In this document: positions 1 to 8,497 of the stretch, in pieces | Numbering within the stretch: the stretch's first letter is position 1 | Layout of the letters: each line of letters starts with the position of its first letter | Origin: Clostridia bacterium | GTDB lineage: Bacteria > Bacillota > Clostridia > Oscillospirales > CAG-272 | DNA length: 64,000 bases | Direction of reading: 5' to 3' | Assembly (NCBI GenBank): GCA_017462385.1 | Contig: JAFTRE010000004.1 | Coordinates: 50,461 to 114,460, forward strand | Notes under the pieces: generated by a model | Databases searched by the model: none | Seen by the model: only the letters and a program-made list of their open reading frames with translations | What the model was told of the DNA's origin: nothing | Translations under genes and position numbers: made by a program

Positions 1-3000
1 ACCGTTTGTGGCGGCGGCGACCCCACATATGCCTCAAAGCTGGCAGACTTCCCCATCTGGAACTTCCACGGCACAGCGGATGCTTCCGTTCCCTACTCTT
101 GCTCGGTTGAAATGTGCGATGCTCTTAAGAGCGTCGGCAACGACAAGCTGAAATTCACCACCTACTATGGTAAACCCCACAGCATCTGGAATCAGACCTA
201 TTCTCAGATAGAGGTTTGGGAATGGCTGCTCTCTCACAAGAAGTCCGACAGAGAGGTCGAAAAAACTGTTGAGCAGATCACGGAATATACCAAGGAACAA
301 TCCGGTCAGATCTGGGAAGGTGAAACCGATATTAGATACGGTACCAACTTCACCCTCACCGGCACCGACAAGCGCTTCTATCCTCAAAACCTTGACAGCT
401 ATAATTTCTGGACGATAGAAACCGCGCGCCCCAGCCAGAACGCACACGCCATCTGGACAGCTAAAGCTGTCGGCGATACCATGACCATTCCCCTGGATGT
501 CGAAGTATCGGGTGAAAAGGAATTTTACATTCAGTTCCTGTGCTCTCAGGACTTCGGTATCTTCGATATCTACTGGGATGACGAGCTTATCGGCGACGAC
601 ATCGACACATACGCTGCCTATGTAAAGAATGTCACAAACGAAAGACATCTGGTAGAATTCAACCTCGGCAAGCGCAACGTCACTAAGGGTGAGCACACCC
701 TCAAGATTGTAGCAGTCGGCCAAAACACAGACTCCGTCGGTTACGCGATGGGTCTTGACTTCTTCGAGCTTGTCGGCGAGGACGGCGTTCGCCGCGTGGT
801 CAATATCAACAACACCGATGCCAACGAGCTGGGCTACATAACCCGTTTTGAGGACGGTACCATCCGCTACGAGGCGGAGAGAATGGAGCTGTCTGTCGGA
901 ACACAGGCAGACATCACCGCCGGTACAACGGTTGTGGAATACACCACCGGCGCTTGGACTACCTGTACCAAGTATCCCGTAAGCTTTGCAAAGCATCTCT
1001 ACTGGACCAAGGGTTCGGAAATATCCCTGATATTCTACGTTGAGGAATCCGGCGAATATCAGCTCAATTTCCACGGCATGATCTACCCCAATTACGGAAT
1101 CATGAAGGTACAACTTGACGGCGCAGAAATACTGACGGTAGACCAATATTCCGCGTCAGATTCGGTAGACATCTCAATGATGTTCGCGCCCGAAAAGACC
1201 TACAACCTGAGCAAAGGATATCACACCCTTACCCTAGTTCAAAACGGCAAAAACGCAAGCGCAACCAATACTAATACATATCAGTCTCTCGACTATATGG
1301 AGATCAAGAAGGTTGGCGAATATAAGGTAACCGGCCAGATCTGGGAGGGTGAGACGGATCTTCGCGCGGCACACTACCTTAATAATAAGCATAATTTTTA
1401 CTATCAGGACGTTTCCTCCGTTAATACCACTACAGACGCGAGATGGTTAACAACAAATAAACCTTCAAATGACGGTCACGCTATCTGGAATGGATTTATG
1501 GAAGACGGAGCTACTGAGACAAGAGCATTGAAAGTCGGCGATGAATTAGTAATGACACTGGATGTTAAGACTTCCGGAATAAAAACCTTTTATCTGCGAT
1601 ATTTATGTTCCGGTGACTTTGGCATTTTCGACATTTATTGGGATGGTGATAAGATCGGTCAAGTTGACATGTATGCTGGTTACACTGCCGAAAGTCCTCG
1701 TCAATTTAAGGATACCGCACTTTGCACACGAGAGGTAACCCAAGGAACACACACTCTGACGCTAAAGGTTGTCGGCAAAAACGAAAACGCCACAAAATAT
1801 AACGGAAGTATCGACTTCTTCGAGCTGGTGGGCACCGACGGTCTCCGTCATGAGCGCTCTATTGATTATCGTGGTTCGAATTATAATGTTATTTCTTACT
1901 CTGACAATGGAACTATCCGTTATGAAGCGGAAAATATGGCGCTTGACTATGCAACACAAGCTAAAATAGATGCCGGCACATACGGAATAGCTCCCCAAAC
2001 CTATAACAAAGTATACTCCACTGTCAGCGGCTACAATTTGATTCGTTGGCCATACAATGCAGCGAACATTGGAGAAAAATTCTCCTTTGTATTCAACGTA
2101 GATGAAGCCGGCTACTATTCCGTTGGTGCAGGAAATGTTACTGCAAATAGGTTTGGTATGGTACAGTATATGGTCGATGATCAAATTATTAGTGAAGTCA
2201 TAGATCAATATACGACAGATGTCGGTAGCCAACATCACCGTCCGCTTACCACTACCCCGATTTTCCTTTCCGAAGGAAAACATACCTTCTCTATGGTATT
2301 AAAGGGTAAAAATGATGCCGTTACCAACCCCAATTACGTATCTCTCGACTACATCGAGCTGACCAAGGTTGATGACCTCGACACCGCGATCACCGGCAGA
2401 AGCCTTACCCTCGCCGACGATCTCACAATTACTTATGCGGCAACCGTTCCGGAGGAGACTATCGGAGATAACCGCGTCGCAATGAAGTTTGAAATGAACA
2501 ACCGCCGCGGCGAGGCAACCTCCATAACCGTTGCTCCTTGGTCTCAGAATGCCAACGCCGGCAAATACACATTCCGTTTCGAGCACATCGCTCCCCAGAT
2601 GATGGGCGAGAACATCAAGGTCTCCCTTGTTCTGGTAGATGAGCTCGGAGCAGTTGTCAAGACGCTCGACACCGTCGAGTCCGACAGCGTTAAAAATTAC
2701 TTGATGTCCCTGCTCTCCACCGCCGATCCGACCGAAGACGCCGCGCTCATCACGCTCATCTCCGACCTTCTGACCTACGGTCAGGCGGCTGTTGATTACA
2801 CGGGTGACCCCGTTGCAAAGGTTCTTGACGGCACCGAGACAGGCCTCACCGTTTCCACCACTGCCGTTGCCGAGAGCACCAAAACACTCACCACTGCCGA
2901 CGGCTACACAGGCGGCACCAAGTTCACCGCCGCAAGCGTTCGCTTCGACAATATCAACAAACTGCTCTTCAAATACACCGCCGACGCCACAAAGACTGTC

Positions 3001-3264
3001 ACCGTTAAGGTCGACGGCGTTGAGGTAACTCCCGTATCGCTCGGCTCGGACAACTACGCCGTTTACACGGATGGCATTTACGCCATCGCGCACGACACCG
3101 CAGTTAAGGTCGAGCTTCTTGAGGACGGAGTGGTAGTTCAGACACTTGAGTATTCCGTCAACAATTACGCATACGCAATGCAGAGCAGCACCAACGAAAG
3201 CATGAAGGCGCTTGCAACCGCTCTCTACCGTTACGGTGCATCCGCAGTTGCATACGCAGGCTGA
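1..3264 (+). CDS. Secreted esterase with two paired carbohydrate-binding-like modules (5' end outside window)
   Basis: The reading frame is open from base 1, so the N-terminus lies outside the window. Bases 1-240 encode the end of an alpha/beta-hydrolase esterase: NFHGTAD carries the acid residue (Asp at 79-81) and GKPHSIW the catalytic His (178-180). Two modules of about 340 residues follow (about 301-1325 and 1333-2370). Each starts with GQIWEGETD and contains an internal YEAE start, so each looks like two CBM6/CBM35-like beta-sandwiches; the halves end in DFFELVG and LDYMEI/LDYIEL. The last 290 residues (2371-3261) are a Thr/Val-rich region common at the end of large clostridial exoproteins. 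Module 2 is visibly AT-rich against its flanks. Sugar or ester substrate is unknown; deacetylation of plant glycan is a guess. Confidence 0.8.
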   Translation, partial: TVCGGGDPTYASKLADFPIWNFHGTADASVPYSCSVEMCDALKSVGNDKLKFTTYYGKPHSIWNQTYSQIEVWEWLLSHKKSDREVEKTVEQITEYTKEQSGQIWEGETDIRYGTNFTLTGTDKRFYPQNLDSYNFWTIETARPSQNAHAIWTAKAVGDTMTIPLDVEVSGEKEFYIQFLCSQDFGIFDIYWDDELIGDDIDTYAAYVKNVTNERHLVEFNLGKRNVTKGEHTLKIVAVGQNTDSVGYAMGLDFFELVGEDGVRRVVNINNTDANELGYITRFEDGTIRYEAERMELSVGTQADITAGTTVVEYTTGAWTTCTKYPVSFAKHLYWTKGSEISLIFYVEESGEYQLNFHGMIYPNYGIMKVQLDGAEILTVDQYSASDSVDISMMFAPEKTYNLSKGYHTLTLVQNGKNASATNTNTYQSLDYMEIKKVGEYKVTGQIWEGETDLRAAHYLNNKHNFYYQDVSSVNTTTDARWLTTNKPSNDGHAIWNGFMEDGATETRALKVGDELVMTLDVKTSGIKTFYLRYLCSGDFGIFDIYWDGDKIGQVDMYAGYTAESPRQFKDTALCTREVTQGTHTLTLKVVGKNENATKYNGSIDFFELVGTDGLRHERSIDYRGSNYNVISYSDNGTIRYEAENMALDYATQAKIDAGTYGIAPQTYNKVYSTVSGYNLIRWPYNAANIGEKFSFVFNVDEAGYYSVGAGNVTANRFGMVQYMVDDQIISEVIDQYTTDVGSQHHRPLTTTPIFLSEGKHTFSMVLKGKNDAVTNPNYVSLDYIELTKVDDLDTAITGRSLTLADDLTITYAATVPEETIGDNRVAMKFEMNNRRGEATSITVAPWSQNANAGKYTFRFEHIAPQMMGENIKVSLVLVDELGAVVKTLDTVESDSVKNYLMSLLSTADPTEDAALITLISDLLTYGQAAVDYTGDPVAKVLDGTETGLTVSTTAVAESTKTLTTADGYTGGTKFTAASVRFDNINKLLFKYTADATKTVTVKVDGVEVTPVSLGSDNYAVYTDGIYAIAHDTAVKVELLEDGVVVQTLEYSVNNYAYAMQSSTNESMKALATALYRYGASAVAYAG

Positions 3265-3287
3265 TCTCAGGAAAGGAGACAACCAAC

Positions 3288-3386
3288 ATGAAAAAATACG
3301 AAACTCCCATACTTACAGTAATAACACTGACAACAAAAGACATTATCACCAACAGCTTCGACGGCGACGAAGATACCTTCATTTAA
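3288..3386 (+). CDS. Small 32-residue peptide of the MKKYE-P-type
   Basis: A 32-codon frame with a strong GGAG ribosome site 7 bases upstream, in the 200-base gap between two surface-protein genes. It starts MKKYETPILTVI, continues with a KDIITNS segment and ends acidic (DGDEDTFI). Short proteins with the layout 'MKKYE.P-hydrophobic-DIIT.S-acidic tail' recur in clostridial genomes next to secreted proteins, from memory of the family rather than a search. No function is known to me; there is no signal peptide and no Cys. Confidence 0.6.
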   Translation: MKKYETPILTVITLTTKDIITNSFDGDEDTFI

Positions 3387-3397
3387 TTTATCCACCC

Positions 3398-3423
3398 GCA
3401 CTGCCGCCTCGCGGCGGCAGTGC
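3398..3423 (+). terminator. Hairpin after the small peptide gene
   Basis: Perfect 11-bp stem (GCACTGCCGCC / GGCGGCAGTGC) with a TCGC loop. No T run follows, so it may be a processing or attenuation hairpin that sets the ratio of the upstream esterase to the downstream surface protein. Confidence 0.5.
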
Positions 3424-3465
3424 AACAAACAAAAAACTTTATTTATATTAAAAGGAGAAAAAGCA

Positions 3466-4815
3466 ATGAAACGTACTATCAGCATTTTTCTGGCAGTAAT
3501 GACGCTCATTTGCGCACTCAGCATGTTCAGCGTCACCGCATCTGCGGCCGATGTTCCCTCCGGTCAGATCTGGGAGGGTGAATCCGACCTCCGCCGTGAA
3601 TACACCATCGACTTCGCCTCCAGTTTCTATCTGCAGAACAACGAGGGCTACAACGATGAGACGGCTTTCCCCACCTCCGAGCGCCCCAGCATGGACTGCT
3701 CCGGCTTCTGGAAAGCCACCGAAAACGGCGACCGCCTTATCATCACACTCGACGTTAAGACAGAAGGCAAAAAGACCTTTTATATGCAGCTTTTGAAGTC
3801 CGCCGACTTCGGTATCTTCGACATTTACTATGACGATAAGCTGATCGCCGACAACCTCGACCTCTACTGCGAAAAGGCAAGCAGACAGTTCTTCGAGTTC
3901 AACCTCGGCCAGTATGACGTAACTCCCGGCAAGCACACCCTGACCTTCCAGGTCGTCGGCAAAAACGACCTTTCCACCAACTACGTTTTCCTTATCGACT
4001 ACTTTGAGATGGTCGGCGAGGACGGCGTCCGCCGTACTCAAAAGATCAGCGAGCGCGACCACAATTACGGCATTATCAGCTACCCCGAGTATGACGTCAC
4101 CCGCTATGAGGGCGAGGGCCTGACTCTCACCGCAGAAACCATGGCACTCATTTCGGATCAGTCCTACTATGTTCAGATCTACGGCAAAGACGCCGCAATA
4201 CTCAGCTACAACAAGCACTTCTTCTGGAACAAGGTCATTCCCGGCGACGAAATGGCATTCGAGCTGCCAATCGATCAGGACGGCGAGTATGAGATCACTG
4301 TCAGCAGCATGGCAGGTAAGGACTACGGCATGGCACAGTGGTACATAAACGATGTTGCCCTCGGCGAGGAAATGGATTACTACAATGCAGAATACCTCTG
4401 CAAGACCTTCACAGTTACCATGATGCTCAAGAAAGGCGCAAACGAGATCTCCTTCATAGCAACAGGTACAAACGAGAAATCCACAAACTACGTTCTTTCT
4501 TTCGACTATGTTGAGATCAAGAGAATCGGCAACTATGACGAGTCCGCCGTTACCACTCCCGACGTTACAACGACCACAGAGCCCGAGGTGACCACAACTC
4601 CCGAGCCCGAAGTCACCACTACCAAGCCCGTCGAGGTAACAACACCCGCAGAGGTCGAACCCACCACTACTCCTTCCGAGAATACCCCCACCACTACTCC
4701 CGCTCCCACTACCACCGAGCCCACCACCAGCGGCGGTTGCGGTGGTCTGGTCACCCTCGGCGTGGTCGCTGCTCTCGTCCCCGCCGCTGTTATCATCAAG
4801 AAAAAGAAGCACTGA
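3466..4815 (+). CDS. Surface protein: one paired beta-sandwich module, Thr-Pro stalk and C-terminal anchor
   Basis: The start is set by an AAAGGAG site. Residues 1-28 are a cleavable signal peptide ending SASA. Residues about 31-355 are one copy of the same IWEGE/YEGE double module found twice in the esterase upstream (DFGIFDIYYDD matches DFGIFDIYWDD there). Then comes a 65-residue Thr/Pro/Glu stalk (TTTPEPEVTTT repeats) and a tail GGCGGLVTLG, a hydrophobic span and KKKKH. That tail looks like a sortase/rhombosortase-type or Cys-lipid anchoring signal, but it lacks LPxTG. The shared module suggests that this protein and the esterase bind the same ligand, one shed and one held on the cell. Ligand unknown. 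Confidence 0.8.
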   Translation: MKRTISIFLAVMTLICALSMFSVTASAADVPSGQIWEGESDLRREYTIDFASSFYLQNNEGYNDETAFPTSERPSMDCSGFWKATENGDRLIITLDVKTEGKKTFYMQLLKSADFGIFDIYYDDKLIADNLDLYCEKASRQFFEFNLGQYDVTPGKHTLTFQVVGKNDLSTNYVFLIDYFEMVGEDGVRRTQKISERDHNYGIISYPEYDVTRYEGEGLTLTAETMALISDQSYYVQIYGKDAAILSYNKHFFWNKVIPGDEMAFELPIDQDGEYEITVSSMAGKDYGMAQWYINDVALGEEMDYYNAEYLCKTFTVTMMLKKGANEISFIATGTNEKSTNYVLSFDYVEIKRIGNYDESAVTTPDVTTTTEPEVTTTPEPEVTTTKPVEVTTPAEVEPTTTPSENTPTTTPAPTTTEPTTSGGCGGLVTLGVVAALVPAAVIIKKKKH

Positions 4816-4847
4816 CACACCCCTATATAATATAAAGGAAGAAAACT

Positions 4848-6365
4848 ATGAGAAAAATCGCATTTTTGATGTGTCTGCTCATGGTGCTCTCGGTATTCGC
4901 CGTCGCTTGCTCCAACAACAACGACGTTGACGACTCCACCACTCCTGCAGACACTACTGTCGCTCCTTCGGGCGGCGATACGGAGAACCCCGGCGATGTC
5001 ACCACCGAGGTGGATATCTACGCCAATCTGCCTACCGGTTCTTACCCCGGATTTCAGTTCGACATTCTGACCTCCCCCGTCTCCTGGACGGCATATGAAA
5101 ATATGTGCATCGAAGCGGCTTTGGGTGAGCCCGTTGAGGACGAAATATACTACAGAAATGTCGAGGTCTCCGAGGCTCTCGGCATCACCATAGCCGAACG
5201 CATCACCACAGGTGACACCGAAGCAAAATCTATTATTGCCGCGCAGGCAATGGCGGGCGACCAGTCCTATGACATGTTTGCCGCTTCCGCCGCATTCAGT
5301 ACCGACCTCGCCATTGAAGGCTATCTCATCGACCTCAACGATCTGCTCTCCTTCGACTTTGAAAAGCCCTGGTGGGACAGCGGCTACAATGAGAGCATCA
5401 AGCTGGGTGAAAAAATGTACGCCGCCTTCGGCGACCTCAGCATGTCTTATGTCGGCGGTGTATTCTGTATGGCATTCAACCCCGACATGATTGCCGCTTA
5501 CGGTCTCGACAACCCCTACGACATTCACGCCGCAGGCAACTGGACATATGAGACCATCTATCAAATGATGTCTCAGGTCACCGAGGACAAAAACGGCGAC
5601 GGCACAAAAACCACACTGGACTCCGACGTGTTCGGTATAGTCGGTCACAACAATCAGCTCATTCACTTGGTTCTGGGCTCGGGCGAGTCGCTCATCAAGC
5701 GCAATGACGCCGAGGGCACCATGACACTGTACACAGATAACGAAAGATTCTTTAACGCATTTGCATCTGTTGTCGATACCTTCGTCAACTTTGAGGGCGC
5801 CGTCTGGGCGGGCATCGCCGAGGGCTACAGCGATTATAACAAGCAGTTCACTGTCTCCGGATATGCACAGATATTCAACGAGGGACGCTCGCTGTTCCTG
5901 ACCGACGTTATGGCGGCATTCAAGGACAACCGCGAGGCTGAGATCCCCTATCAGATCATCGACTTCCCCAAGTATGACTCCGCACAGTCCGATTACTACA
6001 GTGTTCGTTACAGCGGCGGTCGCGGTATCACCATGATCAGCGGCTTCAATGATGACGACCTGGAGCGCAATGCTACAGTCATCGAAAACATGGCAGCCTA
6101 CAATCACAAAAACGTAATTCCTCAATTCATTGAGGTCACCCTGTACTACAAGTACGCAAAGGATCAGCAATCGCTTGAGATGCTTCAAGGCATGCTCAGC
6201 CGCACCGGCTTCTCCGATCTCGCGTTCCTTTACAACTGGGGCTCTATCAATACCATTACAACCAACCTCTTCATAAACGGTCGTACCACCATTGCTTCCT
6301 CTCTCAAAGCCATTCAGACCAAGTTCAACAAGGAAGTTGCTTCTGTTCTGGAAGACTTTGAATGA
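4848..6365 (+). CDS. Extracellular solute-binding lipoprotein, family 1-like
   Basis: A 505-residue protein with a lipoprotein signal (LSVFAVAC, Cys 21) followed by an Asn/Asp/Thr linker. The body has the size and layout of family 1 sugar-type binding proteins, with a DMFAASAAFSTDLAIEGYLIDLND segment typical of the first lobe and EIPYQIIDFPKYDS in the second. It begins 32 bases after the surface protein with its own AAGGAAG site, so probably the same operon. No permease genes adjoin it, so it is either an orphan binding protein sharing a distant permease or a surface sensor. The ligand cannot be read from sequence. Confidence 0.75.
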   Translation: MRKIAFLMCLLMVLSVFAVACSNNNDVDDSTTPADTTVAPSGGDTENPGDVTTEVDIYANLPTGSYPGFQFDILTSPVSWTAYENMCIEAALGEPVEDEIYYRNVEVSEALGITIAERITTGDTEAKSIIAAQAMAGDQSYDMFAASAAFSTDLAIEGYLIDLNDLLSFDFEKPWWDSGYNESIKLGEKMYAAFGDLSMSYVGGVFCMAFNPDMIAAYGLDNPYDIHAAGNWTYETIYQMMSQVTEDKNGDGTKTTLDSDVFGIVGHNNQLIHLVLGSGESLIKRNDAEGTMTLYTDNERFFNAFASVVDTFVNFEGAVWAGIAEGYSDYNKQFTVSGYAQIFNEGRSLFLTDVMAAFKDNREAEIPYQIIDFPKYDSAQSDYYSVRYSGGRGITMISGFNDDDLERNATVIENMAAYNHKNVIPQFIEVTLYYKYAKDQQSLEMLQGMLSRTGFSDLAFLYNWGSINTITTNLFINGRTTIASSLKAIQTKFNKEVASVLEDFE

Positions 6366-6375
6366 TCTTCTCACC

Positions 6376-6401
6376 GATAGGCGCCCCTCGGGGCGCCTAT
6401 C
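6376..6401 (+). terminator. Hairpin terminator of the surface-protein operon
   Basis: 12-base arms GATAGGCGCCCC / GGGGCGCCTATC directly after the binding-protein stop codon; a weak T tract follows within 20 bases. Confidence 0.7.
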
Positions 6402-6446
6402 CTTAAAGAATTGAAAGTTTTTTCTCTTTGGAACTATGGCCACGAT

Positions 6447-6475
6447 TGACAAATCGTGAAAACCATAGTATAATG
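6447..6475 (+). promoter_or_regulatory. Consensus sigma-A promoter
   Basis: TTGACA (6447-6452), 17-base spacer, TATAAT (6470-6475), 33 bases before the lipoprotein start. Both boxes match consensus. Confidence 0.9.
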
Positions 6476-6508
6476 GTTTTATTATATTTTTGTATAAGGA
6501 AGTTACAC

Positions 6509-8347
6509 ATGAAAAAAGCAACGTCATTATTGCTGGTACTGCTCGCGTTGGTGCTCCTTTTGTGCGCTTGTTCCGGCCCTGCTGACAACAGCGGCGACAC
6601 CGACGGCAACGACAGCAATACCGCAAACACCACGCCTGCCGACACCACCTCCGTACCCGCAACTTATATCTCGCTTAACGACTATGCTGTCGTCCGCGCC
6701 GACACAATGGAAAAAGCAACGATCAGCGCCGCTTCGGATATGTGCGTAAAGCTCGGTAAGCTGCTCGGAAAAACGATAAGGATGAGCTCCGACTGGATAA
6801 AAGGCTTTGAGGACGACCCGACCGTCGAAAATGATGAATACGAAATTCTCATCGGCGCCACAAACCGCAAGGAGTCCAAAGAGGTGCTCGCCGAGTTTAG
6901 CGGCGACTCCGACTTCGCGATCCGCGTCGTTGGCAAAAAGATAGTCATTGCAGGAAAATCCGACAGCGCAACCTTGCTCGCACTGGAGCGCTTCAGCGAG
7001 CTGTGCCTTAGCGGTGAGACCCCGCAGGTCGCAGAAAACCTCAACGTTGTGCACGCGCCCAGCGTTGCAGGCAGTGCCGCATACATACTTGCCACCGAAT
7101 ACACCGCCATCCGCCCCGCTGACGGAGGAGAATATTCCGTCTCCACGATCACCGCATTGCGTGACGCTCTTAAGGAGATCACAGGTCAAACAGTAGCTAT
7201 CGCGGTCGACGATGTCAAGGCCAGCGTGCCTGCAAGCGGCTATGTTTCGACCGACAAAGAGATCTTGCTCGGCGTCACAAACCGTGCCGAAAGCATAGCG
7301 GCAGCCGAAACTATCGGCGCGATGGATTACACCATCAGCATCACCGAAAACAAGGTTATCATCTGCGGCGGCACTCCCCTTTCCACGCTTCGCGCAATAG
7401 ACCGCTTCGCAGAGTGCCTGCGAACGGGTGAGCTTAATTCACTTGAAGCCGGCAGCTTTACCTACACCGAGGTATTCACCGACCTTTACTCCTACAACCC
7501 GTTGTGCTACGACAGTTCCTCATTCGTTCCCGATTGGAGCGATAAATACTCCTATCCCGACTGGATGCTCGATTTTGAGGAAAAGACATACGCCATAACG
7601 CAGAACAATCTGCGGAATATGAGCATGTCGCACCGCTCCGATCTGGTCTACTACCCCGAAAACAGCATTGAGGGTATTTTGTCGGCAATTCTTTGCGGAA
7701 TAGATTCCGTCGAGGTCGACGTTTCCATCACAAAGGACCATGTTCTGGTGCTCATGCACGACCTCACACTCAAACGCACCACTGACTTTTCCGCAAAGGC
7801 TGGCAAAAATGGTCTGCCTACGTCGGAATACATTTACGACTGGACTTACGAGGAGCTGCAGCAGCTTTGCCTTAAGACCAACAGCGGCAAGCAGACAGAA
7901 TACAAAATACCCACGCTTTATGAAGCAATGATGGTCATGAAGGATCGCTGCTTTATTCACCTTGACCAAAAGATCGCTGTAATGCCCACGCCGCGCACGC
8001 TGACTGCCAACGACGAGGTTTTTGCAATGGCGGATGAGATCGGCTGCAAGGAAATATTTTTCTATGACTACGGTCTTAACACCATGAAGACCTGGTATTC
8101 CATGAACAGATCCGACGCAGACTTTTCCGCTTTTGTGAACAAGATCTCGGGTTATCTCAAGAACGGCGCAATCAGAAAGCGTTACTGGTGCTTCGGTGAT
8201 GCCGAGGTCGGCGCGACCAACACATCCTACGAAACAGTTGCAAACTGGGAAAAGCTGAGAAACGAGGGCAAAACACTGCTGTGGACCAATAGCCCGCACA
8301 AATATACACAATACATCGCCGAGAATTTTTCTCCCGCTACCCCTTAA
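6509..8347 (+). CDS. Lipoprotein with two repeat domains and a GDPD-like phosphodiesterase domain
   Basis: The start ATG 6509 is chosen because the protein then begins with a lipoprotein signal (LLLCAC, Cys 21) and has AAGGA upstream; upstream in-frame codons lie inside the promoter. Residues about 45-170 and 190-310 are two copies of one domain (EYEILIGATNRKES and DKEILLGVTNRAES are the matching cores). Residues about 365-600 resemble glycerophosphodiester phosphodiesterase: SHRSDLVYYPENS, VEVDV, MHD and HLDQK stand where GDPD has HRG, E-D, HD and IELK. The HRG Gly is replaced and the IELK Glu is Asp, so activity may be altered. Anchored outside the membrane; substrate unknown. Confidence 0.7.
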   Translation: MKKATSLLLVLLALVLLLCACSGPADNSGDTDGNDSNTANTTPADTTSVPATYISLNDYAVVRADTMEKATISAASDMCVKLGKLLGKTIRMSSDWIKGFEDDPTVENDEYEILIGATNRKESKEVLAEFSGDSDFAIRVVGKKIVIAGKSDSATLLALERFSELCLSGETPQVAENLNVVHAPSVAGSAAYILATEYTAIRPADGGEYSVSTITALRDALKEITGQTVAIAVDDVKASVPASGYVSTDKEILLGVTNRAESIAAAETIGAMDYTISITENKVIICGGTPLSTLRAIDRFAECLRTGELNSLEAGSFTYTEVFTDLYSYNPLCYDSSSFVPDWSDKYSYPDWMLDFEEKTYAITQNNLRNMSMSHRSDLVYYPENSIEGILSAILCGIDSVEVDVSITKDHVLVLMHDLTLKRTTDFSAKAGKNGLPTSEYIYDWTYEELQQLCLKTNSGKQTEYKIPTLYEAMMVMKDRCFIHLDQKIAVMPTPRTLTANDEVFAMADEIGCKEIFFYDYGLNTMKTWYSMNRSDADFSAFVNKISGYLKNGAIRKRYWCFGDAEVGATNTSYETVANWEKLRNEGKTLLWTNSPHKYTQYIAENFSPATP

Positions 8348-8361
8348 GATCAATATTTTGG

Positions 8362-8391
8362 CCACCCGACCGCATGGTCGGGTGGTTTTTT
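8362..8391 (+). terminator. Strong intrinsic terminator
   Basis: 10-bp stem CCACCCGACC / GGTCGGGTGG, GCAT loop, then six T (8386-8391). The last T bases form part of the next -35 box. Confidence 0.95.
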
Positions 8392-8418
8392 GACAAAAAC
8401 GAGAAAAAATTATATAAT
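8390..8418 (+). promoter_or_regulatory. Consensus promoter of the ECF sigma gene
   Basis: TTGACA (8390-8395), 17 bases, TATAAT (8413-8418). The -35 box begins in the T tract of the preceding terminator, so the upstream unit is closed exactly where this one opens. Confidence 0.9.
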
Positions 8419-8452
8419 TTAAATACACAGCCGAAAAAAACGCGTCCCGCGC

Positions 8453-8481
8453 GCGTCTTAGTAACAGAAGTCGACTTCATT
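8453..8481 (+). repeat. 29-base leader repeat, copy 1, with perfect 12-base palindrome
   Basis: 28 of 29 bases match copy 2 at 9973-10001. It contains GAAGTCGACTTC (8467-8478). It sits in the 5' leader, about 30 bases after the likely transcription start and 17 bases before the sigma-factor ATG. Possible operator or RNA element. Confidence 0.8.
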
Positions 8482-8497
8482 CACTGAAAGGAGAAAA

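Noticed and set aside
3448-6662. Long minus-strand open frames opposite the surface protein and binding-protein genes
   Set aside because: Cys/Val/Gly-rich translations typical of antisense to GC3-rich genes; no start signals.
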